Positions 58,470 through 64,000 of a DNA stretch of 64,000 bases are shown in pieces (the stretch's first letter is position 1; every line of letters starts with the position of its first letter). Both the position numbers and the translations under genes were made by a program. The notes beneath the pieces were generated by a model. It worked only from the letters and a program-made list of their open reading frames with translations. It ran no database searches and was not told the origin of the DNA. The DNA is from Xanthobacter flavus (GTDB lineage: Bacteria > Pseudomonadota > Alphaproteobacteria > Rhizobiales > Xanthobacteraceae): NCBI RefSeq assembly GCF_017875275.1, contig NZ_JAGGML010000001.1, forward strand, positions 1,116,001-1,180,000, in the 5' to 3' direction.

Positions 58470-58966
58470 TTCCGCCGCTCCTGTGCTCTTTGGCGAATCA
58501 ACCGGCCAAGGGGCCTCGACGCGAAAACCAGCAGCATCACGCCTATCGGATACCAGGTCGAGAAGACCACCAAGGCATCGAAGGCTGGCCGTCCGGTGTT
58601 GGTAGGCAGTACGGCGGTCACAGCCATCAACCCGCCGACCGTCCAGATGATGCGCCACACGTAGGGCATCACGCGGGGCACGTAGCCGTCATCGAAAGCG
58701 GTCTGGTAGTAGCGGCGCAGGCCGCGCTCGGCAAGCGCCTGGCGCTGCCGCTCCGACAGCGCATCCGTCCGGCCATACCAGCGCCGGAATGGTGGACAGC
58801 GCAGCAGCAAAGGGGTGAAGAGGATCATCACCGCCACGATCGCGACACCCCACGCCATGACGGCGCCGGCATCGGGCCGCTTGGCGTTCTCGATCACGGG
58901 CGCGAAGACGCCCGGAGCACCGATCATCCAGAACAGCGCAATGTGCTGATGGAAGGAGAGCTTCAT
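58466..58966 (-). CDS. Transposon cargo membrane protein
   Basis: The 166-residue protein has about four hydrophobic segments: HQHIALFWMIGAPGVFAPVI, AVMAWGVAIVAVMILFTPLL, VWRIIWTVGGLMAVTAVLP and ALVVFSTWYPIGVMLLVFAS. Function is unknown. ATG 58966 overlaps the previous stop (ATGA), fixing the start; GTG 58978 is less likely. Confidence 0.7.
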   Translation of the reverse strand: MKLSFHQHIALFWMIGAPGVFAPVIENAKRPDAGAVMAWGVAIVAVMILFTPLLLRCPPFRRWYGRTDALSERQRQALAERGLRRYYQTAFDDGYVPRVMPYVWRIIWTVGGLMAVTAVLPTNTGRPAFDALVVFSTWYPIGVMLLVFASRPLGRLIRQRAQERRK

Positions 58967-59289
58967 TTGCTCATCCACTTGCGCAGCAGGCGCTTTTTCA
59001 GGGAGGCGCGTTCTTGCGGGTTGCGTCCCTTGTGATTGGCGATGCGATCCGCCGTGGCGGCCTGGCGCTTGACGGGCCAGTAGGAGCGGCCATCCTTGCC
59101 CATCGACCAGACGCTGCTGGCCTGGTTTTCCAGCAGGGGCAGATGGGCGCTCAGGGCTTCGGGCGACGCGCTGGTCAGCGCCGTGCGCTCACGGGTGCGC
59201 CAGCGCTGATGCCAGAGCTTCTTGTCCTCGCGCTCGCTGCCGCAGGTCGTGTGCCCGACGATGGGTGTTTTGCGGCGGCTGCGGCTCAT
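58963..59289 (-). CDS. Small basic transposon cargo protein
   Basis: The 108-residue protein is rich in Arg/Lys (SRSRRKTPIVGHTTCGSERE, KKLWHQRWRTRERTALTSAS, ASLKKRLLRKWMSK). It may bind nucleic acid. It is the first gene of the four-gene operon ending with tnpR. I recall similar small proteins in other bacterial genomes but no named function. Confidence 0.65.
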   Translation of the reverse strand: MSRSRRKTPIVGHTTCGSEREDKKLWHQRWRTRERTALTSASPEALSAHLPLLENQASSVWSMGKDGRSYWPVKRQAATADRIANHKGRNPQERASLKKRLLRKWMSK

Positions 59290-59543
59290 AACGTAGTGGT
59301 CTCCAAGAACATTCAGGACTGATCCCAGGCGTCGATGGTCAAGACCTGATCGGCAGGACAGGCGGCTACGCGGTCGGGAACTGGATGGTGTTCAGTCTCA
59401 TGCCGACCCCATTCGATTGATCGCGTCGCTTGCGGCACGCTGCGACGCAAGGAGGTTTGCGACCTGGTTTAGCAGCCGTGTCCGCTGCATGTCTGTTACC
59501 TATCTCCCCGACCGCTCATTGGACCAACTCCAGAGATTGGGCT
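59290..59543. other. Gap upstream of the cargo-tnpR operon
   Basis: This 254-bp gap between the operon and the cupin gene holds no convincing gene. It contains a dyad, GCGTCGC (59423-59429) and GCGACGC (59442-59448). It should contain the promoter of the operon, and possibly the res site. Confidence 0.4.
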
Positions 59544-59900
59544 CTATCGCTCAGCCAATACGAAACCGGCATTGGCTGATGCCACAACCGAGACGAACAC
59601 AAATGGCTCGGTACCTGTATTTCGCGCCCCGTGCACTTGGCCCGGTCTTGCCACGGCTATCTCACCTTCCCTGAGGGCACGAACAATCCCATTGCCCTGA
59701 AAGTAATCAGCCATTCCCGACAAAACAGTCCACGTGTCTTGGCCGTGAGGATGAATGTGAGCCGCAATTTCCTGCCCGGGATGGACATGCCAAACCACGA
59801 TAATTGAGTCTCGGGTTTCAAGCACAACGGAACGAATAGGCTCGCCTTCGGACGGCTGAACATACTCGGCTACAGAAAATATTCTCGATTCAACAGTCAT
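59544..59900 (-). CDS. Cupin-domain protein
   Basis: The 118-residue protein is a single cupin: HVHPGQEIAAHIHPHGQDTW supplies metal-binding His residues and GEIAVARPGQVHGARNTGTE is the second motif, with PFVFVSVVAS at the end. It may bind a metal and a small ligand; no enzyme activity can be named. ATG 59900 follows GAGGGATCTCC. GC content is clearly below that of the transposon genes, suggesting a separate origin. Confidence 0.8.
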   Translation of the reverse strand: MTVESRIFSVAEYVQPSEGEPIRSVVLETRDSIIVVWHVHPGQEIAAHIHPHGQDTWTVLSGMADYFQGNGIVRALREGEIAVARPGQVHGARNTGTEPFVFVSVVASANAGFVLAER

Positions 59901-59947
59901 CGGAGATCCCTCTTTCACAGTGCCCCCAGACAGGCTGGATATGAATT

Positions 59948-60121
59948 CTAACTCGAATTTGAACGGGAGGCTGGTCGTGCGGTCGTGCAGTTGCCGATGA
60001 GCGTGTCGGCTGCTGCCTCCTTGCCCACCAGCGAACTCACGTCCGTTGCGGCCATCCAGAAGGTCTTGCCCGAGCGCGGCTCATAGGTCGCGGGATCGAA
60101 CACGCCAGAGGGGCCGAACAT
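59948..60121 (-). CDS. Possible small ORF or gene remnant
   Basis: This 57-codon frame begins MFGPSGVFDPATYEPRSGKT and continues DVSSLVGKEAAADTLIGN, with a plausible globular composition at first and a poor tail. It lies between HepT and the cupin gene. It could be a fragment of a larger gene; I do not recognise it. Confidence 0.3.
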   Translation of the reverse strand: MFGPSGVFDPATYEPRSGKTFWMAATDVSSLVGKEAAADTLIGNCTTARPASRSNSS

Positions 60122-60136
60122 CGGCGGCTTGATTGG

Positions 60137-60523
60137 TCATGGCTCCATGCCTTTGTCGTTACGGTCTTCATCGTCGGCATCCTGACGCACGGCGGGCAAT
60201 TGCTGGAGCAACGCCGGCAGCCATTCCTGTACCGTCTCCCACACCACATCGAGGTTGATGTCGAAATAGCCGTGAGCCATGCGATTACGCATATTGCGCA
60301 TGCTGCGCCACGGCACGTCGGCATGCGCCTGGGTGAACTCGACGTAGCCATCCATCACCTTTGTGGCCGCCTCGCCGATGACGATCAGGCTCATGATGAC
60401 GGCCTGCTGGGTGCGCTTGTCGGCCAAGAAGTCGTCCTTGGCCATCCCTTCCACGAAGCTGCGCGCATCGGTTGCGGCCTGCTGAATGTGGTCGAGGTAA
60501 TCGGGCAGGCGGTTCTCGCTCAT
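60137..60523 (-). CDS. hepT: HepT-like HEPN toxin
   Basis: The 128-residue protein is a HEPN-domain RNase-type toxin. The catalytic RX4-6H motif is visible in MRNMRNRMAHGYFDINLDVV, and RTQQAVIMSLIVIGEAATKV is a conserved helix. The start overlaps the MntA stop by 4 bp (ATGA). In characterised pairs MntA adenylylates HepT at a Tyr near the motif to silence it; a Tyr follows the His here. Confidence 0.92.
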   Translation of the reverse strand: MSENRLPDYLDHIQQAATDARSFVEGMAKDDFLADKRTQQAVIMSLIVIGEAATKVMDGYVEFTQAHADVPWRSMRNMRNRMAHGYFDINLDVVWETVQEWLPALLQQLPAVRQDADDEDRNDKGMEP

Positions 60524-60810
60524 ATCGGTTGCGCCTCCGCGAGCACCTTGGCCCGGAACTTCGGCGGCAGGTCGCCGGGAGTCAGCAGATCGACGTCAAC
60601 GCCGAGCAGCGATTTCAGTTCTTCTTCCAAATCGCCCAAGTCCAACAACGTGGCACCGGGCAGCGCATCGACCAACAGGTCGAGGTCGCTGCCATCCCGG
60701 TCGGTGCCATGCAGCACCGAGCCGAAGACGCGCGGGTTCGCGGCGCGAAAGCGGCCTACCGCTTCACGCACTGCGCTTCGCTTCATGTCAAGCACAACAG
60801 ACGGTCGCAT
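60520..60810 (-). CDS. mntA: MntA-like nucleotidyltransferase antitoxin
   Basis: The 96-residue minimal nucleotidyltransferase has the full GSX10DXD motif in GSVLHGTDRDGSDLDLLVD. It pairs with HepT and probably silences it by AMPylation, as in characterised systems. ATG 60810 has AAAGG about 8 bp upstream; ATG 60816 abuts that site and is less likely. It is divergent from tnpA. Confidence 0.92.
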   Translation of the reverse strand: MRPSVVLDMKRSAVREAVGRFRAANPRVFGSVLHGTDRDGSDLDLLVDALPGATLLDLGDLEEELKSLLGVDVDLLTPGDLPPKFRAKVLAEAQPI

Positions 60811-60816
60811 GCGCAT

Positions 60817-60968
60817 CCTTTCTTATCGAAACTCGTTGAGATGATATGCAATCAAGAATAGAATTTCAAGAACTATTTTCGAGAATCGCAATGCCTTGAT
60901 TCCCGTGCCGCGCCGGTTGCCTTGGCGGGCTTGTCACAAACCTACGTTTTCAAGAAGAAGGAAACCGC
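60817..60968. promoter_or_regulatory. Divergent mntA/tnpA region, candidate res site
   Basis: This 152-bp AT-rich stretch contains partially symmetric sequences (TATGCAATCAAGAATAG, TTTTCGAGAATCGCAATGCC). Promoters for both flanking genes must lie here. Since nothing can fit upstream of tnpR, it is one of two places for the resolvase site. Confidence 0.4.
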
Positions 60969-63935
60969 ATGCCCCGCCGTTCGATCCTCTCCGCCGCCGA
61001 GCGCGAAAGCCTGCTGGCGTTGCCGGACACCAAGGATGAGTTGATCCGTCACTACACGTTCAGCGAAAGCGACCTCTCCATCATCCGGCAGCGGCGCGGC
61101 CCGGCCAATCGGCTGGGCTTCGCGGTGCAGCTCTGCTACCTGCGCTTTCCCGGCGTCATCCTTGGCGCTGATGAGCCACCGTTCCCGCCATTGCTGAGAC
61201 TGGTCGCCAACCAGCTCAAGGTCGGCATCGAAAGCTGGGACGAGTACGGGCAGCGTGAGCAGACCCGACGCGAGCACCTGGTCGAGCTGCAAACGGTGTT
61301 CGGCTTCCAGCCGTTCACGATTGGCCACTACCGGCAGGCTGTCCAGTTGCTGACCGAGCTGGCCATGCAAACCGACAAGGGCATCGTGCTGGCCAGAGCC
61401 TTGATCGAGCACCTGCGGCGGCAGTCGGTCATTGTGCCCGCCCTCAACGCCGTCGAGCGGGCGAGCGCCGAAGCGATTACCCGCGCCAACCGGCGTCTCT
61501 ACGACGCCTTGGCTGAGCCGCTGACGGACGTGCATCGCCGTCGCCTCGACGATCTGCTCAAGCGCCGCGACAACGGCAAGACGACGTGGCTGGCCTGGCT
61601 GCGGCAATCCCCGGTCAAACCGAACTCGCGGCACATGCTGGAACACATCGAACGCCTCAAGGCGTGGCAGGCGCTCGACCTGCCCTCCGGCATCGAGCGG
61701 CTGGTTCACCAGAACCGGCTGCTCAAGATCGCCCGCGAGGGCGGCCAGATGACGCCCGCCGACCTGGCGAAGTTCGAGCCGCAGCGGCGTTACGCGACCC
61801 TGGTGGCGCTCGCCATCGAGGGCATGGCCACCGTCACCGACGAAATCATCGACCTGCATGACCGCATCCTGGGCAAGCTGTTCAATGCCGCCAAGAACAA
61901 GCATCAGCAGCAGTTCCAGGCATCCGGCAAGGCGATCAATGCCAAGGTGCGGCTGTTCGGGCGCATCGGCCAGGCGCTGATCGAGGCCAAGCAAGCGGGC
62001 CGCGATCCGTTCGCCGCCATCGAGGCCGTCATGTCCTGGGATGCTTTCGCCGAGAGCGTCACCGAAGCGCAGCGGCTCGCGCAACCCGAGGACTTCGATT
62101 TCCTGCACCGCATCGGCGAGAGCTACGCCACGCTGCGCCGCTACGCGCCGGAATTTCTCGACGTGCTCAAGTTGCGGGCCGCGCCCGCCGCCAAGGACGT
62201 ACTCGACGCCATCGAGGTGCTGCGCAGCATGAACAGCGACAACGCCCGCAAGGTGCCCACCGACGCGCCGACCGAGTTCATCAAGCCGCGCTGGCAGAAG
62301 CTGGTGATGACCGACACCGGCATCGACCGGCGCTACTACGAACTGTGCGCGCTGTCGGAGCTGAAGAACGCGCTGCGCTCCGGCGACATCTGGGTGCAAG
62401 GCTCGCGCCAGTTCAAGGACTTCGAGGACTACCTGGTGCCGCCCGCGAAATTCGCCAGCCTCAAGCAGGCCAGCGAATTGCCGCTGGCCGTGGCCACCGA
62501 TTGCGACCAGTACCTGCATGACCGGCTGACGCTGCTGGAAACGCAGCTCGCCACCGTCAACCGCATGGCGCTGGCCAACGAGCTGCCGGACGCCATCATC
62601 ACGGAGTCGGGCCTGAAGATCACGCCGCTCGATGCGGCGGTGCCCGATACCGCACAGGCCCTGATCGACCAGACGGCGATGATCCTACCGCACGTCAAGA
62701 TCACCGAATTGCTGCTGGAGGTAGACGAATGGACGGGCTTCACCCGGCACTTCGCCCACCTGAAGTCAGGCGACCTGGCCAAGGACAAAAACCTGTTGCT
62801 GACCACGATCCTCGCCGACGCGATCAACCTGGGCCTGACCAAGATGGCGGAATCGTGCCCCGGCACGACCTACGCCAAGCTGGCCTGGCTGCAAGCCTGG
62901 CACATCCGCGACGAAACCTACGGGGCGGCACTGGCCGAGCTGGTCAACGCGCAGTTCCGACATCCCTTCGCCGAGCATTGGGGCGACGGCACCACGTCAT
63001 CGTCGGACGGCCAGAACTTCCGCACCGGCAGCAAGGCCGAGAGCACCGGCCACATCAATCCGAAATACGGCAGCAGCCCAGGGCGGACGTTCTACACCCA
63101 TATCTCCGACCAGTACGCGCCGTTCCACACCAAGGTCGTGAACGTCGGCGTGCGCGACTCGACCTACGTGCTCGACGGCCTGCTGTATCACGAATCCGAC
63201 CTGCGGATCGAGGAGCACTACACCGACACGGCAGGGTTCACGGACCACGTCTTCGCGTTGATGCACCTGCTGGGCTTCCGCTTCGCCCCGCGCATTCGTG
63301 ACCTGGGCGACACCAAGCTCTACATCCCGAAGGGCGATGCCACCTACGAGGCGTTGAAACCGATGATCGGCGGCACGCTCAACATCAAGCACGTCCGCGC
63401 CCATTGGGATGAAATCCTGCGGATGGCCACCTCGATCAAGCAGGGCACGGCGACGGCCTCGCTGATGCTCAGGAAGCTTGGCAGCTACCCGCGCCAGAAC
63501 GGCCTGGCCGTCGCCCTGCGTGAGCTGGGACGCATCGAGCGCACACTGTTCATCCTGGACTGGCTGCAAAGCGTCGAGCTGCGCCGCCGCGTGCATGCCG
63601 GGCTGAACAAAGGCGAGGCGCGCAACGCGCTGGCCCGCGCCGTGTTCTTCAACCGCCTGGGGGAAATCCGCGACCGCAGCTTCGAGCAGCAGCGCTACCG
63701 GGCCAGCGGCCTCAACCTGGTGACGGCGGCCATCGTGCTATGGAACACGGTCTATCTGGAGCGGGCCGCGAACGCCTTGCGTGGCCACGGTCAAGCCGTC
63801 GATGACGGCCTGTTGCAGTACCTGTCGCCGCTCGGCTGGGAGCACATCAACCTGACCGGCGATTACCTCTGGCGCAGCAGCGCCAAGATCGGCGCGGGCA
63901 AGTTCAGGCCGCTACGGCCGCTGCAACCGGCTTAG
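60969..63935 (+). CDS. tnpA: Tn3-family transposase TnpA (Tn21 subgroup)
   Basis: The 988-residue DDE transposase has the length of Tn21/Tn501-type TnpA and begins [20 protein letters not shown] as those do. The N-terminal DNA-binding domain recognises the 38-bp repeats. The catalytic core includes [20 protein letters not shown] (first Asp), [16 protein letters not shown] (second Asp) and [17 protein letters not shown] (Glu). The frame is intact, so the element may be active. The stop lies in the right inverted repeat. Confidence 0.97.
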   Translation: MPRRSILSAAERESLLALPDTKDELIRHYTFSESDLSIIRQRRGPANRLGFAVQLCYLRFPGVILGADEPPFPPLLRLVANQLKVGIESWDEYGQREQTRREHLVELQTVFGFQPFTIGHYRQAVQLLTELAMQTDKGIVLARALIEHLRRQSVIVPALNAVERASAEAITRANRRLYDALAEPLTDVHRRRLDDLLKRRDNGKTTWLAWLRQSPVKPNSRHMLEHIERLKAWQALDLPSGIERLVHQNRLLKIAREGGQMTPADLAKFEPQRRYATLVALAIEGMATVTDEIIDLHDRILGKLFNAAKNKHQQQFQASGKAINAKVRLFGRIGQALIEAKQAGRDPFAAIEAVMSWDAFAESVTEAQRLAQPEDFDFLHRIGESYATLRRYAPEFLDVLKLRAAPAAKDVLDAIEVLRSMNSDNARKVPTDAPTEFIKPRWQKLVMTDTGIDRRYYELCALSELKNALRSGDIWVQGSRQFKDFEDYLVPPAKFASLKQASELPLAVATDCDQYLHDRLTLLETQLATVNRMALANELPDAIITESGLKITPLDAAVPDTAQALIDQTAMILPHVKITELLLEVDEWTGFTRHFAHLKSGDLAKDKNLLLTTILADAINLGLTKMAESCPGTTYAKLAWLQAWHIRDETYGAALAELVNAQFRHPFAEHWGDGTTSSSDGQNFRTGSKAESTGHINPKYGSSPGRTFYTHISDQYAPFHTKVVNVGVRDSTYVLDGLLYHESDLRIEEHYTDTAGFTDHVFALMHLLGFRFAPRIRDLGDTKLYIPKGDATYEALKPMIGGTLNIKHVRAHWDEILRMATSIKQGTATASLMLRKLGSYPRQNGLAVALRELGRIERTLFILDWLQSVELRRRVHAGLNKGEARNALARAVFFNRLGEIRDRSFEQQRYRASGLNLVTAAIVLWNTVYLERAANALRGHGQAVDDGLLQYLSPLGWEHINLTGDYLWRSSAKIGAGKFRPLRPLQPA

Positions 63936-63968
63936 CGTGCTTTATTTTCCGTTTTCTGAGACGACCCC
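63931..63968 (-). repeat. Right 38-bp terminal inverted repeat
   Basis: Perfect reverse complement of 57514-57551. The tnpA stop codon lies at its inner edge (63933-63935). Confidence 0.97.
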
Positions 63969-63973
63969 TTCAT
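63969..63973. repeat. Target-site duplication TTCAT (right copy)
   Basis: Matches 57509-57513; see the left copy. The sequence after it resumes the integrative element. Confidence 0.95.
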
Positions 63974-64000
63974 GGGCCGAGCACGATAGGTCGCCCCGTT

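Larger units (their letters stand above)
57514..63968. mobile_element. Complete Tn3-family (Tn21-subgroup) transposon
   Basis: This 6455-bp element has perfect 38-bp terminal inverted repeats and a 5-bp target duplication. It carries a 988-residue Tn21-like transposase at its right end, a serine resolvase at its left end, and cargo between: three small genes in operon with tnpR, a cupin, and HepT-MntA. It is inserted in the tRNA-Gly integrative element. No resistance or catabolic genes are present. Confidence 0.95.
49833..64000. mobile_element. Integrative element at tRNA-Gly (left part, runs off window)
   Basis: Right after tRNA-Gly(CCC) come a tyrosine integrase and an excisionase-like gene. 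Then follow genes with lower GC and a different character from the chromosome: several toxin-antitoxin-like pairs, a GIY-YIG nuclease, and hypothetical genes. A Tn3-family transposon is nested within. No conjugation or replication genes are visible, and no second copy of the tRNA 3' end was found in the window, so the right attachment site lies beyond 64000. Confidence 0.8.

Noticed and set aside
59417..59674. 85-codon plus-strand frame between cargo operon and cupin gene
   Set aside because: It overlaps the cupin gene antisense, lacks a ribosome binding site and shows no recognisable motif.
60942..62519. 525-codon minus-strand open frame in the transposon
   Set aside because: Antisense shadow of tnpA with Gly/Gln/Arg-rich composition.

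Overview
The window is a high-GC alphaproteobacterial chromosome segment, most likely from the Xanthobacteraceae (Xanthobacter, Ancylobacter, Starkeya or Azorhizobium type). The main reason is a complete red-type (form IC) Calvin-cycle operon behind a divergent cbbR in the order known from Xanthobacter flavus: cbbL-cbbS-cbbX-cbbF-cbbP-cbbT-cbbA-cbbE. The housekeeping genes, including a his cluster with an embedded DUF2628 gene, fit Hyphomicrobiales. The organism name is an inference; the gene content is read from the sequence.

Layout. Positions 1-8000 hold translation and envelope genes: a BA14K-like secreted protein, rpmI-rplT, pheS-pheT and rpmH-rnpA-yidC (rpmH starts with GTG). An ArsR-SRPBCC fusion follows. 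Positions 8900-19500 are the CO2-fixation locus; its later gaps carry strong palindromes. Positions 19500-31700 hold a cysT-cysW permease pair without cysP or cysA, asd, an EamA exporter, a Trm112-like gene, a TPP riboswitch with thiO-thiS-thiG-thiE, a periplasmic alpha-carbonic anhydrase, an EF-hand protein, rpsA and a universal stress protein. Positions 31700-49800 hold an M48 lipoprotein protease, a nuclease-like protein, tRNA-Arg(CCT), the minus-strand genes hisB-DUF2628-hisH-hisA-hisF-hisE-coaA, hslV-hslU, an unusual NtrC-like regulator, a TPR regulator divergent from a class III aminotransferase, and an aminopeptidase P.

From tRNA-Gly(CCC) at 49758 the character changes. A tyrosine integrase and a small excisionase-like gene sit next to the tRNA, and the following 6 kb is lower in GC and made of small toxin-antitoxin or defence-like modules: RES/Xre, MazEF-like, ParDE-like, a GIY-YIG nuclease, and an AbiEi-like plus PIN-like pair flanked by a 60-bp direct repeat. 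This is the left part of an integrative element whose right end lies beyond the window. Within it, 53261-53430 holds a striking DNA structure: sixteen degenerate 10-bp units of two sequence types, all in one continuous 10-bp register, just upstream of a small winged-helix-like gene. I regard this as the best candidate for something undescribed.

The element is interrupted at 57514-63968 by a complete Tn3-family (Tn21-subgroup) transposon with perfect 38-bp inverted repeats and a 5-bp TTCAT target duplication. It carries tnpA, a tnpR placed at the end of a four-gene overlapping operon, a cupin gene and a HepT-MntA toxin-antitoxin pair.
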